Source of the DNA: Hyphomonadaceae bacterium ML37
Lineage (GTDB): Bacteria > Pseudomonadota > Alphaproteobacteria > Caulobacterales > Maricaulaceae
Direction of reading: 5' to 3'
Assembly (NCBI GenBank): GCA_027627685.1
Contig: CP091241.1
Span: forward strand, 372,001-436,000
Length of the DNA: 64,000 nt
The position numbers were made by a program, and so were the translations under genes. Positions 1 to 8,498 of the stretch are shown here, piece after piece. The notes below the pieces were generated by a model. The model did no database searches. It saw nothing but the letters and a program-made list of their open reading frames with translations, and had not been told where the DNA came from. How positions within the stretch are numbered: the first letter of the stretch is position 1; each line of letters starts with the position of its first letter.

Positions 1-595
1 CCAGCCACGGAATGACGTTGAAGGACCAAGCGTCGTAGACGCGTTCCAGCGCCCGCGTGGTGGGCCTTGAAAACTCCAGGCAGACAAACCGCCCGCCGGG
101 CCGCAGCACGCGGCGCATCTCTTTGAGCGCCGTGACGCGTTCGGTCACATTGCGGATGCCGAAGCCGATGGTCACCGCATCGGCGTGAGCGTCCGGGAAG
201 GGCAGGCTTTCGGCGTTGGCGCACACCCAGTCAAGATGCGGACGCGCGCCGCGCTTGAGGCCCGCGCCCAGCATCTGGGCGTTGATATCAGCGACAATCG
301 CCTGCGCCGGGGCGCCGCCTCGGCGTGCCTGCAGCGCATCGGCGCGGTCGAGAAAGGCGCGCGCCAGATCGCCTGTGCCGCCGGCCACGTCGATCAGCCG
401 GGCGCCGGGGCGCGGCGCGGCGCGCGTAATGGTGATGTCCTTCCAGACCCGATGAACGCCCAGGCTCATCAGATCATTCATCAGATCATAGCGCCGCGCC
501 GAGCGGTCAAACACCTCGCGCACGAGGCCGACCTTGGCGGTGCGGGGCACCTCGCGGAAGCCGAAAGAGGCGGTATCGGTCTGGTGATCAGTCAT
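1..595 (-). CDS. ubiE: Ubiquinone/menaquinone C-methyltransferase UbiE (partial, C-terminus off the left edge)
   Basis: SAM-dependent methyltransferase that methylates the quinone ring late in ubiquinone biosynthesis at the inner membrane. The reverse-strand reading frame opens with ATG at 595 (MTDHQTDTASFGF...) and stays open to the window edge, about 198 codons. It shows the UbiE signature FDRSARRYDLMNDLMSLG near residue 30, motif I (IDVAGGTGDLA) and GFGIRN-VTERVTALKEM-RRVLRPGGR, all diagnostic for this family. The usual length is about 250 residues, so roughly 50 are missing only because the window ends. UbiE lies next to mutM near dnaA in many alphaproteobacteria, as here. The identity is secure; the missing end is not visible. 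Confidence 0.95.
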   Translation of the reverse strand, partial: MTDHQTDTASFGFREVPRTAKVGLVREVFDRSARRYDLMNDLMSLGVHRVWKDITITRAAPRPGARLIDVAGGTGDLARAFLDRADALQARRGGAPAQAIVADINAQMLGAGLKRGARPHLDWVCANAESLPFPDAHADAVTIGFGIRNVTERVTALKEMRRVLRPGGRFVCLEFSRPTTRALERVYDAWSFNVIPWL

Positions 596-647
596 GGGCG
601 TCAAGTTAGACCGGCCCACCGGGGCGCGCCAGCACGCAGTGCCGCGC

Positions 648-1010
648 CTATTCGCCGCTGGTGGCGTCGCACGCCGGGTAGTCCTCCCCCGACAGGGTGA
701 AGCGGGCGCGCTCGCCCTCACGGGTGAACACGGTGCGCGGATCGCCGACGGCTTCGTAGCGGGTTCCGGTCTCGGCCTCCACCTGCACCAGATCAATGGT
801 CTGGCTGTCCGCCACCAGCCGGGCGCGGCCTTCGATGAACTGCGCGGTCACGTCGAGCTCGCCGCACTGATAGCTCACCCGTTCGGCCTCGGCGAAGGGA
901 TTGACCGGCGCGGGCGGCGGCAGCTCGCCCGTGCCTTCGCGCTCGGAACACGCGGCGAGAGCGAGACAGGCGAGGCCCGTAACGGCGAGAGCGGTGCGCA
1001 TGAAATTCAT
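648..1010 (-). CDS. MliC-like lysozyme inhibitor lipoprotein
   Basis: Small exported lipoprotein of 120 residues. The N-terminus has a positively charged start, a hydrophobic stretch and a lipobox LALAAC with the lipidated Cys at residue 21. The mature part (YQCGELDVTAQF, then LVADSQTIDLVQV, then GTRYEAVGDPRTVFTREGERA, ending in YPACD) follows the pattern of the MliC/PliC C-type lysozyme inhibitor fold: a YxC start, GxRYE with a charged strand, and a final Cys that can pair with the first. MliC proteins bind and inhibit C-type lysozyme in the envelope. It sits between ubiE and mutM, same strand as ubiE and 52 bases upstream of it. Family assignment is by eye and moderately sure. Confidence 0.7.
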   Translation of the reverse strand: MNFMRTALAVTGLACLALAACSEREGTGELPPPAPVNPFAEAERVSYQCGELDVTAQFIEGRARLVADSQTIDLVQVEAETGTRYEAVGDPRTVFTREGERARFTLSGEDYPACDATSGE

Positions 1011-1141
1011 CTCCTCAATGCGAGCGGTCAGTATGACGCAGTGACGCCCTACACTGGACCGGCGGGGCTCTGCTGAAAAGGGGCGCGCCGCGCCACAGCG
1101 CCGCGATAGTCTGCACCGCGCTGCGAGCCTGGAGTGCGCCC

Positions 1142-2002
1142 ATGCCTGAATTGCCTGAGGTGGAGACAGTGCGCCGGGGGCTCGCTCCCGCCATGGAAGG
1201 ACGCCGGATCGTGGCGGTGCGGCTGGCCCGTCCGGACTTGCGATTCCCCTTCCCAGCCGGTTTTTCCGAGCGCCTGACCGGCGCCCGGGTGACGCGGATC
1301 GACCGGCGCGCGAAGTATTTGCTGGTGCGGCTGGACACCGGCGAGACCCTGCTCATGCATCTGGGCATGTCCGGCCGGTTCTCCATCGGCGCCGGTCCTG
1401 GCGCAAAGGCGAGGCCAGGCGCCTTCGTCTATGCGCCGGCGGCCGACCCGCGCCACGACCACGTGGTTCTGGATATCGAGGGCGCGATCACCGTCACCTA
1501 CAATGATCCGCGCCGCTTCGGCTTCATGACGCTGTTCGCCACGGCGGGCGAAGACGATCAGCCTTTCCTGAAATCGCTGGGGCCGGAGCCGGATTCCAAC
1601 CGGTTTTCCGGCGCCTATCTCGCCGAAGCCTTCGCCGGGCGGCGCTCGCCGGTGAAGGCGGGCCTGCTGGATCAGAGCGTCGTGGCGGGGCTGGGCAATA
1701 TCTATGTGTGCGAGGCGCTCTGGCGGGCGCGCATCAGTCCCAAGCGCCTGTGCGCCAGCGTGGCGGGCGTGCGCGCCGAGCGGCTGGCGGCGGCGGTGCG
1801 CGCCGTCATCGCAGAAGCCATAGAGGCGGGCGGATCGACCTTGCGCGACTATGCCGGCGCCGACTGGGCGATGGGATATTTTCAGCACAGCTTTGATGTC
1901 TATGGCCGCGAAGGGGAGCCGTGCGCTTGCGGACAGACGCGTATTCGTCGCATCCTGCAGTCGAGCCGGTCGAGTTTTTACTGTCCGGTCTGCCAGAGAT
2001 GA
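1142..2002 (+). CDS. mutM: Formamidopyrimidine-DNA glycosylase (Fpg/MutM)
   Basis: Bifunctional base-excision repair enzyme that removes 8-oxoguanine and formamidopyrimidines and nicks the abasic site. The protein (286 residues) begins [14 protein letters not shown], giving the catalytic Pro2 and Glu3 once Met is removed. The conserved Lys of the MHLGMSGR loop follows (about residues 72-79). The helix-two-turn-helix DNA-binding region contains [20 protein letters not shown]. The C-terminal zinc finger has CACGQTRI and FYCPVC with four cysteines. Full length for the family. It is divergent from the MliC-like gene upstream and lies in the conserved ubiE-mutM-dnaA neighbourhood. Confidence 0.97.
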   Translation: MPELPEVETVRRGLAPAMEGRRIVAVRLARPDLRFPFPAGFSERLTGARVTRIDRRAKYLLVRLDTGETLLMHLGMSGRFSIGAGPGAKARPGAFVYAPAADPRHDHVVLDIEGAITVTYNDPRRFGFMTLFATAGEDDQPFLKSLGPEPDSNRFSGAYLAEAFAGRRSPVKAGLLDQSVVAGLGNIYVCEALWRARISPKRLCASVAGVRAERLAAAVRAVIAEAIEAGGSTLRDYAGADWAMGYFQHSFDVYGREGEPCACGQTRIRRILQSSRSSFYCPVCQR

Positions 2003-2051
2003 CGCCGGATCGAGGGGGCGCGTGCATGAAACTTTGTACATGTTGATTGAT

Positions 2052-2081
2052 TTGTTGTGTACACGCAACAAAACATACGAT
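2052..2081 (+). promoter_or_regulatory. Candidate promoter with an embedded palindromic operator
   Basis: In the AT-rich gap ahead of the TraB/GumN gene, TTGTTG (2052-2057) and TACGAT (2076-2081) are separated by 18 bases and could be -35 and -10 boxes. Between them lies the imperfect palindrome TGTTGTGTACACGCAACA (2053-2070), with TGTTG/CAACA arms around GTGTACAC. A dyad in the spacer is a common place for a repressor site. The regulator is unknown. The call rests on pattern only. Confidence 0.4.
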
Positions 2082-2185
2082 AGTGAGGACGGGCTGCGAT
2101 GGGCTGAACAGCCGATGCAGTGCGTCCTCCCCGGACACGCGCCATTTGGCGCCAGGCGACTGACTGACACTGATGGAGACAGACC

Positions 2186-3121
2186 ATGACACGACGCATT
2201 TCACGGCTCGCCGGCGCCCTTGCGGCCGGCCTGGCCTGGCTGGGCGCCCTGACGGCGCCGGCGCTGGCCGAAACCGATTTCGCGGCCCTCGAGGCCGATC
2301 CCGCCATCTGGCGCATCGCGTCGGACGGCGGCGATGTCTACCTGTTCGGCACGGTTCACATCCTGCCGCCGCAGCTCGACTGGCGCACGGACGCGATCGA
2401 TACGGCGCTGGCCAGCGCCGATCGCATCTATTTCGAAGCCGATGTCCTGAGCCCGGAATCGCAGGCGGAAATGACCGCTCTCGTCCCGCAGCTGGGCATG
2501 AACGCGGCCGGCGTCACCCTCAGCTCGCTGATCAGCGAACAGGCGCAGGCCAATCTGGCGCGCATGGCCGCACAGCTGGGCGCCCCTGCGGGCGCGCTGG
2601 AGAGCTCCCTGGACCCGCTGCAGCCCTGGCTCGCGGGGCTCACCGTCGCAATCTTGCAGATCCAGGCCGCCGGCTATGATCCCACGTCGGGCGTCGAGTA
2701 CCGGCTCAAGGCGGCTGGCGATGAAGCGGGCGCGTCCTACGGCTATTTCGAAACCGTCGAACAGCAATTGCGCTTCTTCGCCGACATGCCGATCGAAACC
2801 CAGATCGCTGACTTCGAGATCAACCTGGCTCAGGCGCTGGAAGATCCCGGCATGCTGGACCGGATGGTGCAGGCCTGGGCCGTGGGCGACACGGACGGGC
2901 TGGACACGATCATGAATGAGGGCATGCGCGATACGTCAGCCGACCTCTATGACGTGCTGATCGTGCAGCGCAATCAGAACTGGATCCCGCTCATCGAGGA
3001 CATTCTTGACAGCGGCGAGTCGGCCTTCATCGCCGTGGGCGCCGGGCATGTCACGGGACCGCAGGGCGTGATCAGCCTTTTGGAGGCGCGCGGCCATACG
3101 GTGGAGCGCATCAATCCCTAG
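2186..3121 (+). CDS. TraB/GumN family protein (secreted)
   Basis: A 311-residue protein with a cleavable signal peptide: MTRRISRLAGALAAGLAWLGALTAPALA, cut after about residue 28. The mature part begins with the TraB/GumN hallmark of a WRIASDGGDVYLFGTVH strand-GTxH motif. Further landmarks are RIYFEADVL and a closing FIAVGAGHVTGPQGVISLLEARGHTVERI, the second family signature (GaGH...G...lL...G). Members are Tiki-like proteins with possible metalloprotease activity, and both the GTVH and GAGH motifs needed for metal binding are present. GumN itself is named for a xanthan cluster, but its role there is not defined. The gene stands alone, with its own promoter region upstream and a strong hairpin downstream. 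Substrate unknown. Confidence 0.85.
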   Translation: MTRRISRLAGALAAGLAWLGALTAPALAETDFAALEADPAIWRIASDGGDVYLFGTVHILPPQLDWRTDAIDTALASADRIYFEADVLSPESQAEMTALVPQLGMNAAGVTLSSLISEQAQANLARMAAQLGAPAGALESSLDPLQPWLAGLTVAILQIQAAGYDPTSGVEYRLKAAGDEAGASYGYFETVEQQLRFFADMPIETQIADFEINLAQALEDPGMLDRMVQAWAVGDTDGLDTIMNEGMRDTSADLYDVLIVQRNQNWIPLIEDILDSGESAFIAVGAGHVTGPQGVISLLEARGHTVERINP

Positions 3122-3146
3122 CCTTGCCTTCAGGTGAATGGGTCTG

Positions 3147-3178
3147 GCCCGCGCCGGGGTGTCGACCCCGGCGCGGGC
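3147..3178 (+). terminator. GC-rich hairpin after the TraB/GumN gene
   Basis: Perfect 13-bp stem (3147-3159 with 3166-3178) and a six-base loop, starting 25 bases after the stop codon. Only two T follow, so it is a strong hairpin but not a classical T-tailed terminator. It may also act as a 3' stabiliser. Confidence 0.55.
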
Positions 3179-3264
3179 TTCATGTATGTAGCGCGCCGAT
3201 CGCCTGACGTCCGCGCCGCCAGTGAAGACCTCTGGCGCGCCCCACCCAGTTCTGCGGAGGCCCC

Positions 3265-4041
3265 ATGGCCTACTCCACCATTCAGACCAAGACCGAAGGC
3301 CGTGTCGGCGTCATCACGCTGGACCGGCCCGGCGCGCTCAACGCCCTGTGCGACGCGCTCACCGCCGAACTGACCGAGGCGCTGGCCGATTTCGAGTCAG
3401 ATGACGCCATCGGCTGCGTGGTGCTGACGGGCTCGGCCAAGGCGTTCGCCGCGGGCGCCGACATTAAGGAGCTGCAGGAGAAGGACTTCATCTCCCTGTA
3501 CCGCCACGACCCGTTCGAGAAGACGTGGGAATCCGTCGCGCGCTTCCGCAAGCCGATCATCGCGGCGGTGTCGGGCTATGCGCTGGGCGGGGGCTGCGAG
3601 ATCGCCATGATGTGCGACTTCATCATCGCCTCCAACACCGCCAAGTTCGGCCAGCCCGAGATCAATCTGGGGGTCATGCCGGGCGCAGGGGGCACCCAGC
3701 GCCTGCCGCGCGCCGTGGGCAAGGCCAAGGCCATGGACCTATGCCTGACCGGGCGCATGATGGGCGCAGAAGAAGCCGAGCGCGCCGGCCTGGTGGCCCG
3801 CGTGGTGCCGGCTGACGACCTGCTGGACGTGGCCATGGAGGCCGCTCAGACCATCGCGTCGAAATCCCTGCCCATCGCCATGATGACCAAGGAAGCCATC
3901 AACATGGCCTTCGAGATGGGCCTCAGCGAAGGGGTGCGTTTCGAGCGCCGGGTGTTCCAGTCCCAGTTCGCCACCGAAGACCGGCGCGAGGGCATGGCCG
4001 CTTTCGCCGACAAGCGGGCCGCCCATTTCAAACACCGCTAG
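3265..4041 (+). CDS. Enoyl-CoA hydratase/isomerase family protein
   Basis: Crotonase-fold enzyme of 258 residues, expected to hydrate trans-2-enoyl-CoA in fatty-acid beta-oxidation in the cytoplasm. The two oxyanion-hole segments are present: [11 protein letters not shown] (about residues 57-67) and [16 protein letters not shown] (about 105-120). Both catalytic glutamates of true hydratases are visible: the Glu in GGGCE and the Glu in [21 protein letters not shown]. Length and motifs match short-chain enoyl-CoA hydratase (crotonase, mitochondrial ECHS1 type). GGAGG precedes the ATG at 3265 by a normal distance. It sits between the TraB/GumN gene and rpsT, an order also known near dnaA in related alphaproteobacteria. 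Confidence 0.93.
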   Translation: MAYSTIQTKTEGRVGVITLDRPGALNALCDALTAELTEALADFESDDAIGCVVLTGSAKAFAAGADIKELQEKDFISLYRHDPFEKTWESVARFRKPIIAAVSGYALGGGCEIAMMCDFIIASNTAKFGQPEINLGVMPGAGGTQRLPRAVGKAKAMDLCLTGRMMGAEEAERAGLVARVVPADDLLDVAMEAAQTIASKSLPIAMMTKEAINMAFEMGLSEGVRFERRVFQSQFATEDRREGMAAFADKRAAHFKHR

Positions 4042-4174
4042 ACCCGCCGCATGCTGACTCTCGCCCCGGCCAAGGATTGACGCCCGCCCGCGCCGGGGCT
4101 ATACGCCGCGCCTCACGGAATTTCGAGCCGCCGCATGGCGTCGCGCGTGCTCAAGACAAGGTTTGGAACGATCC

Positions 4175-4444
4175 ATGGCGAATACAGCCTCCGCGAAGAA
4201 GATGGTGCGCAAGCTCGAGCGCCGCACGGCCCTCAACAAGGCCCGCCGGTCGCGCATGCGCACATTCGTGAAGAAGCTGGAGCTGGCGGTGGCCGCCGGA
4301 GACGAGGCGGCGGCGAAAACGGCGCTTCACACGGCCGAATCCGAGGTCATGAAAGCGGTGTCCAAAGGGGTCATCCACAAGAACACGGGCTCGCGCAAGG
4401 TTTCGCGCATGACCGCCCGGGTCAAGGCGATGGCGTCTAAGTAG
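4175..4444 (+). CDS. rpsT: 30S ribosomal protein S20
   Basis: Primary binding protein of the 16S rRNA 5' domain, 89 residues. It starts [13 protein letters not shown] at the ATG at 4175; an in-frame ATG four codons earlier (4163) would add MERS, which is not typical of S20. The sequence is strongly basic with the S20 pattern [21 protein letters not shown], then [23 protein letters not shown] near the C-terminus. Neighbour of dnaA, as in many alphaproteobacteria. A clear intrinsic terminator follows. Confidence 0.96.
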   Translation: MANTASAKKMVRKLERRTALNKARRSRMRTFVKKLELAVAAGDEAAAKTALHTAESEVMKAVSKGVIHKNTGSRKVSRMTARVKAMASK

Positions 4445-4475
4445 AAATACCTCCCTGAACGGACAAAATTCGTGA

Positions 4476-4505
4476 ACGCCTGCAGCGCTCGCTGCAGGCG
4501 TTTTT
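4476..4505 (+). terminator. Intrinsic terminator of rpsT
   Basis: An 11-bp stem (4476-4486 with 4491-4501), a GCTC loop and a run of T (4501-4505). It lies 31 bases after the rpsT stop codon and separates rpsT transcription from the dnaA leader. Confidence 0.85.
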
Positions 4506-4506
4506 C

Positions 4507-4900
4507 GTGCGTTTGGAGCCCGCCGGCAAGGCTCGTGTACGCCTTGCAGGAAAGGTGAACCCGTTCATGCACCCGCGCCACGTCCCGACGGCGCCCATAC
4601 CGATTTTAAGGGGGCTGGCAAGATGCGAAACGCGCAAAAATTTTTTTCAGTTCGCAAGCCTCCAAGCTGGTTAGTGAATCGGTCTGTCAAGACCTCAAAT
4701 CGGCGCCGGAACAAGGTTAATGCGGTTGATTCGTGCTCGGCCCTGAGTACTCTGTGGGCCTCGACGACAGTCCTCTCCATACGGACCATCCTGAGATAAC
4801 GGGCCCCAAAGACGGGGAAAGCTCCGTGCGAGAGAAGTGCGTCCAAAATCAAGAGTTTGACCACGGTTCATACCGTGGCGGGCAAGCAAGGACCGGGGCC
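4507..4900 (+). promoter_or_regulatory. dnaA promoter region and long 5' leader
   Basis: The only gene-free stretch over 300 bases in the window (4445-4900, including the rpsT terminator). It holds an A/T run at 4636-4648. Two GANTC sites, the target of the CcrM adenine methylase, lie at 4676-4680 (GAATC) and 4728-4732 (GATTC). A possible promoter is TTGATT (4726-4731), 16 bases, TACTCT (4748-4753), so the second GANTC overlaps the -35. That leaves about 140 bases of untranslated leader. The leader ends in a perfect 7-bp hairpin (4861-4867 with 4872-4878), ten bases before the Shine-Dalgarno AAGGA (4888-4892). No consensus DnaA box cluster was seen, so I do not call an origin. Caulobacter dnaA is known to use both GANTC methylation and a long leader; transfer of that control here is inference. 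Confidence 0.5.
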
Positions 4901-6361
4901 ATGGGGTTTCATACAACAGCGAGTGCGGCGGTCCGTGCCACGGGGATGGATATGAACGGATCGGATTGTGTGCTGGATATCTGGCGCGCCGTGCGTGCGC
5001 GCCTGCGTGTTGAGTATGGCGACATTCTCTACGCCGCCGAAATTGCGCGTTTGCGCGTGGAGGAAGACCCGGCGGGCCGTGTGTTCGTGATCTGCCCCAA
5101 TGCATTCGGGCGGGCCTGGGCGGAAGACAATCTGGGCAAGCGCCTGCGCGCCATCTGGGCCTCGGTCGAGGCGGCGCCGCGCGAGATCGTCATCACCACC
5201 GAGGCCGCTCTGGCCCGTCAGGGCGCCGAGCCGGTTCCGGCCGACGCCAAAGGCCCGTTCAACCCGGCGGCCTTGCGGACGGGCGCCTCGCGCGCCGCTC
5301 TGGGGTCATCCTCGGGCGTGGTCCAGAGCGAAAGCCGCGAGCCGCGCTTTACCTTCGACACCTTCATGGTCGGCTCGGCCAACATGATGGCCGCCACCGC
5401 CGCGCGGGCCGTGGCCAATGCCGACGCCCCGCCGTTCAACCCGGTCTATTTCCACGGCGATTATGGCGTGGGCAAAACCCATCTCCTGGCCGCTATCGCC
5501 CATGCTGTGGGTCTGGGCGAGTCGGGACGCAAGGCGCTGTACCTGACCGCAGAAGAATTCCTCAACGGCTTCCAGTCGGCCCTGCGCGCCCGCGATGTCC
5601 AGCCGTTCAAGGACCAGGTGCGCGATTGCGACGTGCTGCTGATCGACGACATCCACTTCATCTCCGGCAAGACGGCCACCGAGCTGGAATTCCTGCAGAC
5701 GGTCGCCGCCCTCATGGCCGCCGACAAGCAGGTGGTGCTCGCCTCCCATTGTCCGCCCGCGCAGCTCGGCGTATCCGATCCGCGTCTGCGCGACATTCTG
5801 GCCGGCGGCTTCGCCTGCCCGATGGCGGGACCCGATCTCGACCTGCGCCGGAAAATCCTCGACTGCAAGATCGCCCAGGCGCGCCGGCATTGCCCGGATC
5901 TGGAAGTGCCCGAAGCCGTGCGCGACTTCCTCGCCGCCCGTGTGACCAGCTCGGCGCGCGAGCTGGAAGGCGTGCTCAACAACATCATCGTGCGCACTGC
6001 CTACATGAACCGCGCCGTGACCATGGAGACGGTGGAGGAAGCCCTGGGCGAACTGCCGGTGAAGGCGGAAAAGCGCATCACGGTGGACGACATCCAGAAG
6101 GCCGCCGCGGCGTATTTCTCCATCACCATGGAGGATCTCGTCTCCAAGAGCCGCACCAAGGCGCTGGTGCGCCCCCGCCACATCGCCATGTATCTGGCCA
6201 AGACCATGACCACGCGGTCCTTCCCCGATATCGGGCGGCGTTTTGGCGGGCGTGACCATTCCACGGTGATCCACGCGGTCAGCAAGATCGCGGCGGCTCT
6301 GCCCGGGGATGCGGCCCTGGCCGATGATGTGGAGGCGATCCGCCGGCGCCTGCGCAGTTGA
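4901..6361 (+). CDS. dnaA: Chromosomal replication initiator protein DnaA
   Basis: AAA+ initiator that binds DnaA boxes and melts oriC, 486 residues from the ATG at 4901. I chose this start because AAGGA lies eight bases upstream and domain I (VLDIWRAVRARLRVEYGD) begins soon after. The frame is open back to 4733, but the extra 56 codons look like leader. Domain III has Walker A YGVGKTHL, Walker B VLLIDDIHFISGK and the sensor/arginine-finger region DPRLRDILAGG. Domain IV shows SKSRTKALVRPRHIAMYLAKTMT and the DnaA signature GRDHSTVIHA. DIGRRFGGRDHSTV is the form also seen in Caulobacter. Domain II is short. Internal ATG codons at 4946 and 4952 are weaker start alternatives. Confidence 0.97.
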   Translation: MGFHTTASAAVRATGMDMNGSDCVLDIWRAVRARLRVEYGDILYAAEIARLRVEEDPAGRVFVICPNAFGRAWAEDNLGKRLRAIWASVEAAPREIVITTEAALARQGAEPVPADAKGPFNPAALRTGASRAALGSSSGVVQSESREPRFTFDTFMVGSANMMAATAARAVANADAPPFNPVYFHGDYGVGKTHLLAAIAHAVGLGESGRKALYLTAEEFLNGFQSALRARDVQPFKDQVRDCDVLLIDDIHFISGKTATELEFLQTVAALMAADKQVVLASHCPPAQLGVSDPRLRDILAGGFACPMAGPDLDLRRKILDCKIAQARRHCPDLEVPEAVRDFLAARVTSSARELEGVLNNIIVRTAYMNRAVTMETVEEALGELPVKAEKRITVDDIQKAAAAYFSITMEDLVSKSRTKALVRPRHIAMYLAKTMTTRSFPDIGRRFGGRDHSTVIHAVSKIAAALPGDAALADDVEAIRRRLRS

Positions 6362-6422
6362 AGTCCCGCCGCGCTGGCGTGGGCGCTCGCTCCACGGGTG
6401 CGCGTGTGATACGGGGCGCTCC

Positions 6423-7772
6423 ATGACCGATAGCCCCGCCCGCCGCCCCGCCCGTCCTGTCCGCCCCGCCGCCCTGCCGGCGCATCTGCATGCCCGCGCT
6501 GCAGCGCTGGCCGCCGTGCGCGGCGTGTTCGACACCGGCACGCCCCTGGATGCGGGCCTCGCCGGCCGGCCCGAATGGGCTCAGATGGATGTACGCGACC
6601 GCGCCTTCGCCCGCGCCCTGGCCGCCGCGGTGATCCGCCAGCCCGGCGCGCTGGACGCGGCGGTCGGCGCCAATCTTGATCGCCCGCTGCCCGACACCGC
6701 CCTGCGCGCCCGCCTGGCGCTGCGCTGCGGGACGGCCGAGCTGCTCATCCTCTCCACTCCGCCCCACGCCGCCGTGGACGCCTGGGTGGAGCTGATGGGC
6801 GCCAGCCCGGAAAGCGCGGGCTTCCGCAAACTGTCCAACGCCGTGCTGCGCCGCGTGTCCGAGAAGGGCGCTTCGATCTTTGCCCGCGCCGATCCGCTGG
6901 GCGATCTGCCCGACTGGCTGGCGGCACGCTGGTCGAATGCCTGGGGCGCGCCCGCGGCCCGCGCCATGGCCGCAGCCCGGTCCGGACCACCGCCGCTGGA
7001 TCTGACAGCGCGTCACGAAGCCGACCCGGCCCGCATCGCGTCTGAAATTGGCGGTGTGGTTCTGCCCACCGGCACGATCCGGCGCACCGCGATCGGCCTG
7101 GTGGAGGACATCGCCGGCTACAAGAGCGGGGACTGGTGGGTTCAGGATGCGGCGGCTGCCTTGCCGGCCCGGCTGCTGGCCGCGCGCCGGGGCGAGACGG
7201 TCGCCGATCTGTGCGCCGCGCCCGGCGGCAAGACCTTGCAGCTGGCCGCCACGGGCGCTGACGTCATCGCGGTGGAGCTCAATGCCCGGCGGCTCAAGCG
7301 CGTCGAGGCCAATCTGGCCCGCGCCCGGCTCACCGCGCGCCTGGTCGCCGCCGACGCCGCCGACTGGCGCCCGGACGCCCCGCTGGACGCCGTGCTGCTG
7401 GACGCGCCCTGCACCGCCACCGGCACGCTTCGCCGGCGCCCGGACGCGGCCTGGTCCAAGCGCGAAGAGGACGTGACGGCGCTCGCGCGCATTCAGGCCA
7501 GGCTGCTGGACGCCGCGTATGCGATGCTGAAGCCCGGCGGGCGGCTGGTGTTCTGCACCTGCTCGCTGGAGCGTGAAGAGGGCGAGGATCAGATCCCGGC
7601 CTTCCTGGCGCGCAACCCGGGTGCGGCGCTGGACCCGGTGCGGGCCGAGGAACTGCCCGGTCTCTCCGAGGCGCTGGCGCCGCAGGGCTGGGTGCGCACC
7701 CGTCCGGACATGTGGGCCGAAGAAGGCGGGTTGGACGGGTTCTTTATCGCCCGGCTGGTGCGCACGGCCTGA
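6423..7772 (+). CDS. rsmB: 16S rRNA (cytosine-C5) methyltransferase, RsmB/Sun family
   Basis: SAM-dependent methyltransferase that makes m5C967 of 16S rRNA, 449 residues. The N-terminal third (about 25-150) is a NusB-like RNA-binding domain. The C-terminal part has SAM motif [12 protein letters not shown], motif [22 protein letters not shown] with the release cysteine in PC, and motif [15 protein letters not shown] with the catalytic cysteine in TC. All active-site residues are present. The ATG at 6423 is preferred because the homologous region starts soon after; an upstream in-frame start at 6309 lies inside dnaA. It follows dnaA by 61 bases and is followed by rpe. Confidence 0.92.
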   Translation: MTDSPARRPARPVRPAALPAHLHARAAALAAVRGVFDTGTPLDAGLAGRPEWAQMDVRDRAFARALAAAVIRQPGALDAAVGANLDRPLPDTALRARLALRCGTAELLILSTPPHAAVDAWVELMGASPESAGFRKLSNAVLRRVSEKGASIFARADPLGDLPDWLAARWSNAWGAPAARAMAAARSGPPPLDLTARHEADPARIASEIGGVVLPTGTIRRTAIGLVEDIAGYKSGDWWVQDAAAALPARLLAARRGETVADLCAAPGGKTLQLAATGADVIAVELNARRLKRVEANLARARLTARLVAADAADWRPDAPLDAVLLDAPCTATGTLRRRPDAAWSKREEDVTALARIQARLLDAAYAMLKPGGRLVFCTCSLEREEGEDQIPAFLARNPGAALDPVRAEELPGLSEALAPQGWVRTRPDMWAEEGGLDGFFIARLVRTA

Positions 7773-7818
7773 GCCGGCGCGCTTGCTCCGTTTTGCCTGC
7801 GCTGGTATCGCAGACAGC

Positions 7819-8481
7819 ATGGCCAGCGCCCCCCTCATTTCGCCATCGATTCTCTCTGCAGACTTCGCCCGCCTGGGTGAAGAAGTGCGCGCTGTCGACG
7901 CGGCCGGCGCGGACTGGATCCATGTGGATGTGATGGACGGGCATTTTGTGCCCAATTTGACCATTGGCCCCGGCGTGATCGCGTCGATCCGGTCCTGGTC
8001 GGACAAGCCGTTCGACGTGCACCTGATGATCAGCCCCGTCGATTCCTTCCTCGCCGCCTATGCCGAGGCGGGCGCCGACATGATCACCGCCCACCCCGAA
8101 GCCGGACCGCATTTCCACCGCACTGTCCAGGCGATCCGGACGCTGGGCAAAAAGGCCGGCGCGGCGCTCAACCCGTCCACGCCGGAGACCGTGCTGGATT
8201 ACGTGCTCGATGAGCTCGATCTGGTGCTGGTGATGAGCGTCAATCCCGGCTTTGGCGGCCAGAGCTTCATCGACAGCCAGCTGAGGAAAATCGAGGCGCT
8301 GCGCAAATCGATTGATGCGCGCGGCCTGTCCACGCTGATCGAGGTGGATGGCGGGGTGAATCCGGTCACGGCGCGCGCCTGCGTGAATGCCGGCGCCCAT
8401 GCGCTGGTCGCCGGCTCGGCCGTATTCAAGGGCGGACCGGACCAGTACGGCGCCAATATCGCTGCTCTGCGGGGTCAGTAG
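7819..8481 (+). CDS. rpe: Ribulose-phosphate 3-epimerase
   Basis: TIM-barrel enzyme that interconverts ribulose-5-phosphate and xylulose-5-phosphate in the pentose phosphate pathway; 220 residues, the normal size. Signatures: [13 protein letters not shown] at the start, [20 protein letters not shown] with metal-binding and catalytic Asp, [19 protein letters not shown], and [12 protein letters not shown] with the second catalytic Asp near the C-terminus. Start ATG at 7819; the longer frame from 7573 overlaps rsmB and carries no homologous sequence. It sits 46 bases after rsmB and just before the heparinase-like gene, in one co-directional run. Confidence 0.96.
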   Translation: MASAPLISPSILSADFARLGEEVRAVDAAGADWIHVDVMDGHFVPNLTIGPGVIASIRSWSDKPFDVHLMISPVDSFLAAYAEAGADMITAHPEAGPHFHRTVQAIRTLGKKAGAALNPSTPETVLDYVLDELDLVLVMSVNPGFGGQSFIDSQLRKIEALRKSIDARGLSTLIEVDGGVNPVTARACVNAGAHALVAGSAVFKGGPDQYGANIAALRGQ

Positions 8482-8498
8482 CCGATGTGCGGGGCGTC

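Noticed and set aside
4733-4900. N-terminal extension of dnaA
   Set aside because: The text is unlike any DnaA N-terminus, there is a good ribosome-binding site for 4901, and the region carries promoter-like features.
4445-4900. Origin of replication near dnaA
   Set aside because: No cluster of TTATCCACA-like boxes and no typical unwinding element in the right arrangement; in relatives the origin is often away from dnaA.
6279-8006. Long minus-strand open frame opposite rsmB and rpe
   Set aside because: High-GC frame shadow: low-complexity Arg/Gly/Ala text, no start signal, and the plus-strand proteins are certain.
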